The notes beneath the pieces are model-generated. The model had not been told where the DNA came from and searched no databases. It saw only the letters and a program-made list of their open reading frames with translations. The translations under genes and the position numbers were made by a program. 22,961 nt of DNA from Chrysochromulina tobinii (taxonomy: Eukaryota; Haptophyta; Prymnesiales; Chrysochromulinaceae), in assembly GCA_001275005.1 (NCBI GenBank), contig JWZX01002000.1:1-22961 (forward strand), written 5' to 3'. Of the stretch, positions 14,483 through 22,961 are shown one piece after another. How positions within the stretch are numbered: the first letter of the stretch is position 1; each line of letters opens with the position of its first letter.

Positions 14483-17400
14483 CTACAGGTTCTCGGTCTC
14501 GTGGCCACCCGTGCTGGTCATGATCGTGCTGGCGTCTCCGCCTGCGGACTCCACCTGCGGAGCCTCTGCGGTGACGGAGACGACGTGGAGCTCGCGGGCG
14601 AGGAAGGCGAGCCGCGAGGTGGAGTCGTGCTTCTCGCTGTGCTGCTGCCACTTGGCACGTATCGCCGACTTCGCCTCAACTCGTCCCCTTGCGCCAAAGA
14701 GCCTATCTGCGATTCGAACGACGTGGCGCCGGAAGGCGAGGATCCACCGGCCAGCTGGGCCGACCTTGCCCTCACCATCGGGCTCGGTGAAGCGATGCAG
14801 GTACTTGAGCAGCGACATTTCGAAGAGGACGGTGAGGATGACGGGTACGGCGAGGAGCGCAGGGAGCAAGGCCGACATTATCGGATCGTTGGGGTAGGCG
14901 TTGGTCACCAAGGAGCTGACCAACGAGAAGAAGATGACGACCTGCGCTACCTGTGCAAGGATGTCGTCCTCATTTTCTACGTAGGGAGCGCAGACGCAGT
15001 AGGCGCCATACGACAGGAAGCAGATGATGAGCCCAAATATGAGCTGGGCCGGCGACCCCGCCGGGAAGAAGATGGGCAGCCCGATGAGCAGGATCTTGCG
15101 CACGCATTCAAAGATCTCGAACCAGTACGTGCGGAGCTCGTAGCCAGCGGTTAGCTTGCGCTGCGTCGTCGGCAGCTCGTCACGTAGCTTTGCGAGGGCT
15201 TTACCGGTTGCCTCGTGCGCTTCCATTGCCTTGCGCACCATCGCATCCGTCTCTTCAGGGGTGGCAGCGGCCTCCGCCTTGAGCTTCGCGAGCGCAAAGT
15301 CCGTCTCCCGGGTGAGCTCGATGTGGCGCATCTCCTGGAGCTGGTGGCGCTCAAGGTGGAACATGAGCCCATAGAAGAAGGGCACGCCGATGGGGTAGAG
15401 GATGAGCATGACGACGGCGTACACGGTGAAGCCTTGGTAGAGTTCCCCCTCGCGGTCAATGGAGCGGTCGGCGCGCATCAGGTCCACGTACACCTCCCCA
15501 GGCTGGTCATAGGTCTCGCGCATGAAGAACATGAAGGTCATGGAAGAGCAGCTCGGGTAGACGAGGAAGATGATGAAGAACCACAGATCCGAGCATGCAT
15601 CGGCGAGGTACGCGCCGAAACCCCTCTGGGCGCTCTCCGCACCGCCAAAGCGTGCGCGCAGGACTTTGCTCATGACGTAGAGCAGCAGCACAAGCACCAG
15701 CGGCGTTGCGGTCTTCAGAACGAAGTTGAAAAAGAAATTGTCAAGCAACGGAAGAACACAGCCAAAGGGCAGCAAGTTGACTTGAATGTTGATGTTCTTG
15801 AGGCCCTCGAGGGTGGCGGTGTAGAAGGCAGGGTACGTGATGTCAAAGATCACGTCCAGTTGCGAGACCACCTGGCTCAGCGAGATCAAGATCCGGATCT
15901 TGACTCCAAGTGAATCCACGACTGACGCGAACGTAGCGCCAGCGGCCACCAACCTCGCCGAAGCTGCATCCGAAAGCCCTAACGTTTCCTTCACCAGTTG
16001 ATTGCCTTCTGTCTTCGTGGCCGCCCCAGCTGCCTCTTCAATCATGCCTTGAACCCCGCCTTCCATCTTTGTCACAGAAAAGAGCACGTCAACGACTTTA
16101 TCCCCTCTGCGCTTGCAAATGGCCATGGCCAGCACGAAAGCGAGAAGAACGACCACGCCGCCGATGATGTAGAAGGTGATCGTCTCCATGGGATTGCCCG
16201 CGTCGGAGCACGATTGGCAAGGCTCTCCACGGCCGCCAAAGTGCAGCGGATCCTGCACACACAGATCGCACAGCGGCCCAGAGTGACCGTCCGCGCACGA
16301 CACGTCGCCAGCGAGCCCACCGCCGAGACACGCCTCCTCCAAGTCGCACATTCGAACGTACAGCGCCCTCGGATTTTGCCGCCAGTGGCCCGGGGTGACG
16401 GGGATGGAGTCGAGCGTGACGCCCGGCGCTGTGCAGTTGGTCATCTCCCCTGGTCCTGAATGAATCCTCGCGCAGGGCTTACACTCAAAGGCATGTGCTG
16501 CGATGTGGCTGCTGTCGTTGGTCGCCCAAATCACCTCGGCGCTTGTGAGGTTGGCGAACGTGCCCACCTTGCACACGCATTGGGAGACCGAGTCGGCGCC
16601 TTCCTGCACCGTGGTCGTCCCCGCCACAGGGCATTCGAGGCACTTTTGGGGGCCAAGAGGGTTGCGGTCGGCGTTCTCGCCCATCCAGTCCTTGTATGTG
16701 CCAGTCTTGCACGCGTCGCAGCGCACGCCGCCGACGAGCTCGCGCCCGGGCGCACAGACGCATAGGGCATTGCCTGCTGCATCGAGCTGCTGCACGAAGC
16801 TCTCTTGGCACAGGCATTGGCTGACGTTCGTGGCTGCGGTGCCATTGGTGGTCGAGAACTCGGGGCAGCGCAAACAGGCTGTTTGGCTGGCGGCATTTGT
16901 GGTCGGGTTGTAAAACCCCTTCTCACACGCCACCTCAAGCCCGGCAGTGCACCAGAAGCCCCTGGGGCACACGCGTTGTCGAATTACGGTCACGGTCTGC
17001 TGGACCACGGTCGCGGTAGGTGCCATGAGGTTGGCCACAGACACACCAAGAGCGGCGCCGAGGACCGCGGGATCGAGGTTGTTGAGAGTAAAGGATGGGG
17101 TCACAACAGGTGGACCGCTCGTGGTGGCGTTGCTGGGGGCGTTGCTGTTGGTGGGATTGGTGGTCACCGTCCGAACGATGGTGTACGTGACGATGGTGGA
17201 GCTCGTCTGAAGCCGACGCCCAGCCGCTGGTGGAGACGGCGACGCCGCCGAAAAGTCGATCTGAAGGTCCTGCCAAGGAACGCCGAGCTGTGCGGCGATC
17301 GTCTGGCGATACTGGATCTCAAGGTCCGTGTTGTTCAAGAAGGACGAGAGTGGCGCGTTGAGCGAGAGAGAGCCCGTGACAGTCTCGACTGTCTGCGTCT

Positions 17401-20400
17401 CGATTGTGACCACCGGGGTGAGCCCGCCCGTCGGGAGAATGACGGGCTGGGAGCCGTTTGTAACTTTGTCGTTCAAGTACCCAGGGCACGAGAAGCCTGA
17501 GGGGCACGGGATGGGGAACTCGCTCCCCGTCGGAGCCCAATAGCCAAAGCCAACCGGCACGCAGCCATCCTCGGACTCGAGGCCCGTCCGGTTGTTGAAA
17601 AAGCCGCGAGGGCATGGCACGGGGCTGGCGGCGCCCTCGGCGCAGTAGTAGCCGGGCGTGCATGGGTTGCACGACGTCTGACCAGCCAGCTCTTGGAACG
17701 AGCCCGGTGCGCACTTGAGGCACGTCTCTTGCCTCGGCTGGTTGTTGTACGTGCCCGGAGCGCACGGCACCGCAACGGCCGAGCCCACGGAGCACGACGT
17801 GCCGACCGGGCAGACGATGCACTCGCTCGGGGAGCCAAGATAGCCGGTGAGAGTGAGCACGGTCTGGTTGGCGTGGGTGCCGCCCGGGCAGGGCTGCGGC
17901 GCGCTTGAGCCCTCGACGCACAGGAAGCCCGGGGTGCACGGCTGGCAGGCCGTGTTGCCCGACGTCGACGTGAACTTTCCTCTCGGGCACAGGTCGCACG
18001 ATTGCGTCCCGGCGGCTGCGCTGAACGAGCCAGGTAGGCAGGGCCTGGGCGTGGCGGAGCCGACGGAGCACGACGTGCCCGCAGGGCAGACGACGCACTC
18101 GCTCAGGGAGCCGAGGTAGCCGGTGAGATTGAGCACGGTCTGGTTGGCGTGGGTGCCGCCCGGGCAAGGCTGCGGCGCGCTCGAGCCTTCGACGCACAGG
18201 AAGCCCCGTTCGCACGGCTGGCAGGCCGTGTTGCCCGACATCGACGTGAACTTTCCTCTCGGGCACAGGTCGCACGATTGCGTCCCGGCGGCTGCGCTGA
18301 ACGAGCCAGGTAGGCAGGGCCTGGGCGTGGCGGAGCCGACGGAGCACGACGTGCCCGCAGGGCAGACGACGCACTGATCGACGGACGTCATCACGCTCAG
18401 CGAGGCGTTCTTGTGCGTGCCGAATGGGCACGGCAGCGCGGCTGCGGCGCCCTCGGCGCAGTAGTAGCCGCCGGTGCTGCACGGGTTGCACGACGTCTGA
18501 CCAGGCAGCTCTTGGAAGGAGCCCGGTGCACACTTGAGGCACGTCTCCTGCCGCGACCGGTTGTTGTACGTGCCCGGAGCACACGGCAACGCCACGGCCG
18601 AGCCCACAGAGCACGACGTGCCGACCGGGCAGTCGATGCACTCGCTCAAGGAGCCGAGGTAGCCGGTGAGATTGAGCACGGTCTGGTTGGCGTGGGTGCC
18701 GCCCGGGCAGGGCTGCGATGCACTCGCGCCTTCTTCGCACAGGTAGCCCCACCTGCACGGCTGGCAGGCGGTGCTGTTCGACGTCGACGTGAACTTGCCT
18801 GCTGGGCACAGGTCACAAATAGCCGTGCCGTGTTGCGCAGCATATGAACCGGGAAGGCATGCTCTGCAAGCCGTGGCCGCAGTCGATTGGGGCACAGGGT
18901 TGGCCGTGCCAGCGGGGCAAGAGCGGCATGAGGTATTTGTCGACGATCCCTCGACAGGGTTGTAGGTGCCCGCAGGGCACTGCGAGAAGGTCAGGCTCAG
19001 GGCCGCTGCGCCAGCCATGGGGCAGAAGCCGCCGCGAGGGCAAGCTGAGCATGTGGCCGAGCGCAAGTTCGACGAGTACGTCCCGGCTGCGCAGGGCGTG
19101 CATGCGATCGCACCAGACGTCGGATTGAACGAGCCCGGGAGGCAGGGCAAGCACCCCTCTGGATCAAAGAGGCCCTGGAAGCCGACAAAATCCCCCGGAG
19201 AGCAGGGGATGCAGGCGGTGCCCCTGGCCGCGTGGCGCTTGCCCGCGAGGCAGCGCGTGCACCGGGTTGCGCCGAGGTAGCGCTCGCTGCCCTCGGTGCA
19301 AGCGGCGCACGCACCGGAGTCGGAATCGAGCTGGCTGTGCTCGTCGCACTCGTAGCAGACGTCAAAACCGTCGTCGCGGCGTGAGGACGGAACTGGGCAG
19401 CGCACGCATCCGTTGCCGTAGCGGCTTCGTGCTGTGCCAGGCTCGGAGCATCGCATGAAGGGCAGCAGAAGACTGGGACCGCCAGAGTTCCCAAGCAGCA
19501 CGTCGAGGTCGCCGTCGCCGTCCACGTCCGCCGCCACGATCGAGAACGTGGACGCGCTGCCGCCGGGCAGGTCGATGCTCGTCGGGAAGGTGCCGTCGCC
19601 CGCGTTGAGCAGCACTCGGCTGGCACTGCCATACAACGGATCGTTCCCAAGCAGCACGTCGAGGTCGCCGTCGCCGTCCACGTCCGCCGCCGCGATCGAG
19701 TTCGTGGACGCGCTGCCGCCGGGCAGCTCGATGCTCGTCGGGAAGGTGCCGTCGCCCGCGTTGAGCAGCACCAGGCTGGGACTACCATAGTTCCCCAGCA
19801 GCACGTCGAGGTCGCCGTCGCCGTCCACGTCCGCCGCCGCGATCGAGCTCGTGAACTCGCTGCCGCCGGGCGGCAGCGTTGCCCGCCCGCTCAGCAGCGC
19901 TGCGGTGCGATCCATTCTGAATCGAAGTACAGGCTCGCCACTATCCAGCGGCTCGTTCCCCGTCCTTGCCAAAGGCTTGGGGAGGCGCAGGCACCCTGGC
20001 TCGGAGGACACGAAGCAAGCCGGTGGCAAGAGCGCAGCTCGAACGCCTGCTGCAGGCTTGGCACGGGCCGGCTTCGGCATCGCGAGGCAGCCCACCCGCC
20101 CTGGTGCCAAGCAGTTGGGGGGTGCGAACGCCTGCGGGTGGCCGCCCGGCTGGAGCTCCTGCGCATAGTCCCGTGGGGGAGGGTAACGCCTGCGGCCGTG
20201 GCGCTCGATGTGCCACCCAGGCTGCGCTGGTTTTGGAGGCTGTACTGGCGGCAAGGGCGGCGAGAACGGTGGCGGAAGATGCTCTCGGGGGCCGCAATCG
20301 GTGCAGTCAGTGCCATGCGCACAGCTTGCGTCCTCAGCTCCGGGTCCGCCATCGTCGCATACACCGTCTGAGGCGTACTCGTAGCACGTCTCCGCGCAGA

Positions 20401-20491
20401 GCTGCGCGTTCGTGATGCCAAAAAAGCCGATCGCCAAGAGGAAATAGAGGATGCGGTCTGTAACGCGTAACGAGGGGTATGGAGTCGCCAT
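14483..20491 (-). CDS. Large FG-GAP plus ephrin-receptor-like cysteine-rich multi-pass membrane protein
   Basis: One uninterrupted frame of 2002 residues from the ATG at 20491. The frame is open back to 20656, but the inner start puts a signal-peptide-like segment first (DRILYFLLAIGFFGITNAQ). Next is a Cys-rich LCAETCYEYASDGVCDDGG motif, a Pro-rich stretch, and three FG-GAP/VCBS repeats with calcium-loop sequence DVDGDGDLDVLLGN (residues ~210-337). Then come tandem GCC2/GCC3 ephrin-receptor-like or TNFR-like cysteine modules (~347-1000), a Thr/Ser stalk containing AAGRRLQTSS that may be a SEA-like segment, and a second cysteine block (~1172-1430). The rest has about seven or more membrane helices (TFYIIGGVVVLLAFVLAMAI first) and a cytosolic tail. 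The layout fits a cell-surface receptor or channel-like protein; ligand and ion role are unknown. It shares a 243-bp divergent promoter with the CS-domain gene. Confidence 0.85.
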   Translation of the reverse strand: MATPYPSLRVTDRILYFLLAIGFFGITNAQLCAETCYEYASDGVCDDGGPGAEDASCAHGTDCTDCGPREHLPPPFSPPLPPVQPPKPAQPGWHIERHGRRRYPPPRDYAQELQPGGHPQAFAPPNCLAPGRVGCLAMPKPARAKPAAGVRAALLPPACFVSSEPGCLRLPKPLARTGNEPLDSGEPVLRFRMDRTAALLSGRATLPPGGSEFTSSIAAADVDGDGDLDVLLGNYGSPSLVLLNAGDGTFPTSIELPGGSASTNSIAAADVDGDGDLDVLLGNDPLYGSASRVLLNAGDGTFPTSIDLPGGSASTFSIVAADVDGDGDLDVLLGNSGGPSLLLPFMRCSEPGTARSRYGNGCVRCPVPSSRRDDGFDVCYECDEHSQLDSDSGACAACTEGSERYLGATRCTRCLAGKRHAARGTACIPCSPGDFVGFQGLFDPEGCLPCLPGSFNPTSGAIACTPCAAGTYSSNLRSATCSACPRGGFCPMAGAAALSLTFSQCPAGTYNPVEGSSTNTSCRSCPAGTANPVPQSTAATACRACLPGSYAAQHGTAICDLCPAGKFTSTSNSTACQPCRWGYLCEEGASASQPCPGGTHANQTVLNLTGYLGSLSECIDCPVGTSCSVGSAVALPCAPGTYNNRSRQETCLKCAPGSFQELPGQTSCNPCSTGGYYCAEGAAAALPCPFGTHKNASLSVMTSVDQCVVCPAGTSCSVGSATPRPCLPGSFSAAAGTQSCDLCPRGKFTSMSGNTACQPCERGFLCVEGSSAPQPCPGGTHANQTVLNLTGYLGSLSECVVCPAGTSCSVGSATPRPCLPGSFSAAAGTQSCDLCPRGKFTSTSGNTACQPCTPGFLCVEGSSAPQPCPGGTHANQTVLTLTGYLGSPSECIVCPVGTSCSVGSAVAVPCAPGTYNNQPRQETCLKCAPGSFQELAGQTSCNPCTPGYYCAEGAASPVPCPRGFFNNRTGLESEDGCVPVGFGYWAPTGSEFPIPCPSGFSCPGYLNDKVTNGSQPVILPTGGLTPVVTIETQTVETVTGSLSLNAPLSSFLNNTDLEIQYRQTIAAQLGVPWQDLQIDFSAASPSPPAAGRRLQTSSTIVTYTIVRTVTTNPTNSNAPSNATTSGPPVVTPSFTLNNLDPAVLGAALGVSVANLMAPTATVVQQTVTVIRQRVCPRGFWCTAGLEVACEKGFYNPTTNAASQTACLRCPEFSTTNGTAATNVSQCLCQESFVQQLDAAGNALCVCAPGRELVGGVRCDACKTGTYKDWMGENADRNPLGPQKCLECPVAGTTTVQEGADSVSQCVCKVGTFANLTSAEVIWATNDSSHIAAHAFECKPCARIHSGPGEMTNCTAPGVTLDSIPVTPGHWRQNPRALYVRMCDLEEACLGGGLAGDVSCADGHSGPLCDLCVQDPLHFGGRGEPCQSCSDAGNPMETITFYIIGGVVVLLAFVLAMAICKRRGDKVVDVLFSVTKMEGGVQGMIEEAAGAATKTEGNQLVKETLGLSDAASARLVAAGATFASVVDSLGVKIRILISLSQVVSQLDVIFDITYPAFYTATLEGLKNINIQVNLLPFGCVLPLLDNFFFNFVLKTATPLVLVLLLYVMSKVLRARFGGAESAQRGFGAYLADACSDLWFFIIFLVYPSCSSMTFMFFMRETYDQPGEVYVDLMRADRSIDREGELYQGFTVYAVVMLILYPIGVPFFYGLMFHLERHQLQEMRHIELTRETDFALAKLKAEAAATPEETDAMVRKAMEAHEATGKALAKLRDELPTTQRKLTAGYELRTYWFEIFECVRKILLIGLPIFFPAGSPAQLIFGLIICFLSYGAYCVCAPYVENEDDILAQVAQVVIFFSLVSSLVTNAYPNDPIMSALLPALLAVPVILTVLFEMSLLKYLHRFTEPDGEGKVGPAGRWILAFRRHVVRIADRLFGARGRVEAKSAIRAKWQQHSEKHDSTSRLAFLARELHVVSVTAEAPQVESAGGDASTIMTSTGGHETENL
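17640..18850 (-). repeat. Near-identical cysteine-module repeats within the large gene
   Basis: Segments from ~17846 and ~18121 (about 270 bp each) are almost identical, both encoding PCPGGTHANQTVL ... CPRGKFTS-SGNTACQPC. Partial copies extend to ~18850, where PCPGGTHANQTVLNLTGYLG appears again. A second module pair (APGTYNN...CLKCAPGSFQEL) is at ~17690 and ~18520. Period about 90 residues. This shows recent in-frame tandem duplication. Confidence 0.85.
19485..19860 (-). repeat. Three FG-GAP repeats, highly similar in DNA
   Basis: The plus-strand block AGCAGCACGTCGAGGTCGCC begins at about 19494, 19650 and 19797 (spacing ~156 and ~147 bp). Each encodes AADVDGDGDLDVLLGN plus a loop ending in NAGDGTFPTSI-LPGGSAS. 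The near-identity of DNA suggests recent amplification or gene conversion. Confidence 0.85.
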
Positions 20492-20734
20492 CTCTCTTGG
20501 CTCCCCTGGGGCAATCCCTGGGGCCAACTCCCTGGCCTGCCCTGGACAGGGACGCTGGAACAGGCTGGAAGCAGACAAGTTTCCGAAAACGCCCTTCACT
20601 GTGAAAAAAAGACCGGGGGAGCCGGACGGGACACACACGTGTGAGAACTCAGACAAATCGACTGATCGACACCTTCACACCTCATCGTCGCTTCACGCGA
20701 TCGTCAACAGCCTCGAAAGCGCCAACTCTCGACA
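20492..20734. promoter_or_regulatory. Divergent promoter region of the receptor-like and CS-domain genes
   Basis: 243 bp between the two inferred start codons. If the upstream ATG at 20656 is used instead, the gap shrinks to 78 bp, which argues for the inner start. No TATA box or other element is clear. Confidence 0.4.
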
Positions 20735-21664
20735 ATGTACTTTCACTTTGAGGACGCGACGCCCGAGTTCACGACAAAGGTTGGAATCTCCGGCAGGCCC
20801 ATGACGGTTCACGAGGCGCTCGGCCAGTTCGCACTCGCATACGGCAGCACCGGGTACGAGCTCAGCGTCTCGTCCCTCGAGCTGGTTGACGAGAGTGGCC
20901 TCGCGCTCGCTTTGGACGCGGTGCTGCCCTGTGGGCTGCCACCCGACGCCGATGCCTTCGTGCGCTCCAGCATTGCGCCCGCGCCTCTCGCTGAGGCTGC
21001 CGTCGCGACCGCCGCCGCCGCTGCTAAGGCGGCAAGTGCGGCACTGGCACGCCCCCTTGCCGCAGTCGCCGCTTCCACTGCGCCGTCAGCTGCGCTGTCG
21101 GCCGAGGAGATGCGGCAAAAGGGCGTGTACGCCGCGCCCGGCTCGGCCGTGGCCGCGTCGCAGGCCAAGATGGGCGAGAACTCGTACTATTACTCGGTGG
21201 GGAAACACAAGGCGAGGGACCCGACGGGCGTAGTGACGGCGCCGGTGCCCATCGCGACTCCCGCGCCGAAGGCGGTGTTCGTCAAGCCCGCCAAGCTGCC
21301 GGAGGCGACGATCACCAACTATGCGATGATCGATGACGAGAAGGAGATCAAGGTGCAGGTGCCGCTCGCAGGCGCGGGCACGCTCGCGGAGGGCGCGATC
21401 TCGGTCGACTTCCGCATCCGCAGCTTCGATCTGCGCGTCGTGCATGAGAACAAGGAGCTGCGGCTGCACGTCCCGCTGCTCTGCCAGGAGATCGACCAGG
21501 AGAAATGCGTCGTCAAGAAGAAGACGGGCAAGCTCATCGTCGTACTGCATAAAAAGGACCCTGAGCAGCCTTGGTACGAGCTGCGTAAGACCAAGGGCGT
21601 GGGCGACTCCGAGTACAATAAGCTCGTCCCCGACGCGGGGGAGAGCACCAAATTCACGCTCTGA
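20735..21664 (+). CDS. CS-domain (p23/CacyBP/NudC-like) protein
   Basis: Single exon, 309 residues, ATG at 20735. Residues 1-80 form an ordered-looking N-terminal part (MYFHFEDATPEF...) that I do not recognise. Residues ~85-130 are an Ala-rich linker. ENSYYYSVGKHKA follows, then a CS domain at about 190-285: ITNYAMIDDEKEIKVQVPL, VDFRIRSFDLRVV, LHVPLLCQEIDQEKCVVKKK and LIVVLHKKDPEQPWYELRK. The spacing and the RSFDL motif resemble the CS domain of calcyclin-binding protein and related Hsp90 or ubiquitin-ligase adaptors. Likely role: co-chaperone or protein-interaction adaptor in the cytosol; clients unknown. It is divergent from the large receptor-like gene and has no introns. Confidence 0.8.
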   Translation: MYFHFEDATPEFTTKVGISGRPMTVHEALGQFALAYGSTGYELSVSSLELVDESGLALALDAVLPCGLPPDADAFVRSSIAPAPLAEAAVATAAAAAKAASAALARPLAAVAASTAPSAALSAEEMRQKGVYAAPGSAVAASQAKMGENSYYYSVGKHKARDPTGVVTAPVPIATPAPKAVFVKPAKLPEATITNYAMIDDEKEIKVQVPLAGAGTLAEGAISVDFRIRSFDLRVVHENKELRLHVPLLCQEIDQEKCVVKKKTGKLIVVLHKKDPEQPWYELRKTKGVGDSEYNKLVPDAGESTKFTL

Positions 21665-22881
21665 CGTGGCCGCCGCGCCCGCCACCGAGGATACTATGTA
21701 GGCCTGAGCGACAGGAATGCATCGTGGCATGGTTGCTCGTTTTCATTGCCGGGTACACACGCGGCGGATAGGACACCCGCAGAGTGCAACCGCAGAGCTT
21801 CATCGGATGACGGATCCGCATTGAAGTACAGTACATACGCAGGTAGTGTAGACTGGTCGCCGGACATCTGGTGGGCGCGCCCGACGGGGCACTTCCAATG
21901 GGCACTTCACTGATGGGGTTTCCGGTCTGGTGACTGATTTAGATTTTGCCGGAGCGTCCTTTGGGACGGTGCCGTGGGCGCAGGGGACCGCGACAGACCT
22001 TACTTTGTGACCTTTTGCCCTTAAAGGCGGCGCCTTCACGACTGGAAATTCTACTTCTTTCCTTCTTTCCTGTTCTATTGCCGTAACGATCACGCTCGTG
22101 GTGGCTCACTAACTCTGTCAAGTTAAGTGAAGGCGCCGTGCTCCCAGCACGGACTTGGGTTAGACCGAATACGGTAACAGAACTTGTACCGGTACGGTAC
22201 GCGGTCGTCTCCAAGGCGCTTGATTCATTTCAAGCGCCGACGACTACGCCCGCTTCTTTCTACCCACCCACCATCCCGGTGCTCATTCAGGTCGCAAGCG
22301 ACCCCGCACCCATTCAATTATCACATCTCCATGACAGGAGTTCAGCGTATGCACCTTGCATGCACAGATCAGCTGCAGCCGCTCCCCGCGGCGCACCCTC
22401 GCAGCGAGACGTTGCAAGGCCGTGAGCCGGCCGTCCAGCACGCGGAGGCCCACCTTCCACGCCTTACGCACACCCACAGCATGGGCCCTGCCCAGCACTC
22501 CCGCGGCATGTGACCCAGTTAACCACTGGCGATATGCTTCCGCCGCGTTCCCCCCCCCTCTCGTCATCGTGGAACGGGCTCGAGTACACGCCCGACCCAC
22601 CGATCAATACGGTCTCGCTCGCGGCCGGCCCCGGCTCCAGCGGACGATACATTCGTATCTCCCCAGCCTCCGCACTCTCGGGCGGGGGCTCCGTACTGTG
22701 TCGCCGATCCCAGCGTTGGATCAGCGTCTCGCGCGAAACCTTTACCGCCGCCCACTGAGGCGAGACGGTCGAGGGCGCTTCCTCCGCCACACCGGTCCTG
22801 TCGCGGGCCCTGCGGAGCGGCACAAGGGGCGATACCAGATCAGATTTGGTTGCGCATGCAAAAGGCCCGGGCGAAGGTCAC
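21665..22881. other. Right-hand intergenic region, no supported gene
   Basis: About 1.2 kb downstream of the CS-domain gene. Open frames on both strands (22184-22513, 22464-22823) are short, overlap one another and show no domain. Apart from a small perfect hairpin at 22215-22238 I see no structured feature. Untranslated sequence of the two flanking genes is the likely content of the edges. Confidence 0.4.
22215..22238. repeat. Perfect 9-bp inverted repeat, 6-nt loop
   Basis: GGCGCTTGA, a TTCATT loop, and TCAAGCGCC. It could form a stem-loop in RNA of either strand, but there is no U tract and no adjacent gene end that gives it a role. Confidence 0.5.
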
Positions 22882-22961
22882 CTACTCGCCCGCCTTGTAG
22901 GCATCCTCCCCGATATTTCTCCACTGATCGGGGTGCCGTTTGTCCTTGCACTTCCGCTTGG
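22882..22961 (-). CDS. Probable 3' end of an unidentified gene, cut by the window edge
   Basis: On the minus strand the last 80 bp read KRKCKDKRHPDQWRNIGEDA followed by YKAGE and TAG, stop at 22882. The charged, soluble-looking composition and absence of earlier stops suggest a real C-terminus. Only 26 codons are visible, so the family cannot be named. GAGTAGGTGACC could instead contain a splice donor. Confidence 0.3.
   Translation of the reverse strand, partial: KRKCKDKRHPDQWRNIGEDAYKAGE

Noticed and set aside
14426-15913. Long plus-strand open frames opposite the membrane part of the large gene
   Set aside because: They are antisense shadows of a well-supported coding frame; composition is Glu/Asp/Arg-rich as expected from reverse reading.
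17319-18809. A 496-codon minus-strand open frame with many Arg/Pro residues
   Set aside because: It overlaps the large receptor-like gene in another frame of the same strand. Its length follows from the GC-rich, repeated cysteine modules, and it has no recognisable domain.

Overview
The window looks like GC-rich, gene-dense nuclear DNA of a unicellular eukaryotic alga or protist. A haptophyte-like alga is my best guess, but this is inference. The evidence is spliceosomal introns, a mitochondrial-type Mpv17 protein, a multi-C2 membrane protein, a TNFR/ephrin-receptor-like cysteine-rich receptor and a CS-domain co-chaperone-like protein. There is no operon structure, Shine-Dalgarno pattern, tRNA, rRNA or CRISPR array.

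Layout from left to right. (1) A minus-strand GH3 beta-xylosidase/beta-glucosidase gene of six exons (3229 down to 294). (2) A 198-bp divergent gap, then a plus-strand 17-exon gene (3428-10966) for a predicted 1827-residue protein with five C2 domains and a C-terminal membrane region (MCTP/extended-synaptotagmin-like). (3) A minus-strand single-exon Mpv17/PMP22-family gene (12033-11236). (4) A minus-strand single-exon SAM-dependent methyltransferase gene (13692-12772) whose first ~45 codons and upstream DNA are a diverged copy of those of the Mpv17 gene. (5) A triplicated ~115-bp intergenic repeat (14099-14425). (6) A 6-kb intronless minus-strand gene (20491-14483) for a secreted-type, FG-GAP plus cysteine-rich, multi-pass membrane protein. 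(7) A divergent plus-strand CS-domain gene (20735-21664). (8) A mostly featureless right end with the probable C-terminal end of another minus-strand gene cut by the window edge.

The most striking content is in the introns of genes 1 and 2. All 21 are short, and most belong to two recurring sequence families shared by both genes and always oriented with the host gene. Type A carries GCATGCATGTGCTCACCACG and ends CTCCCCACAG. Type B is built from CTGATTGC-like words and ends CTCATCAG. Nearly every intron is also bounded by a direct duplication of exon-edge sequence (about 6 to 42 bp), and several introns are visibly compound, with two or three units in tandem. This is the signature expected of introner-like elements or of intron creation by tandem duplication, seen at several apparent stages. 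The neighbouring four genes are intronless. The inferred exon structure preserves frame and domain continuity across all junctions in both genes, which supports the splice model, but no transcript evidence was available.
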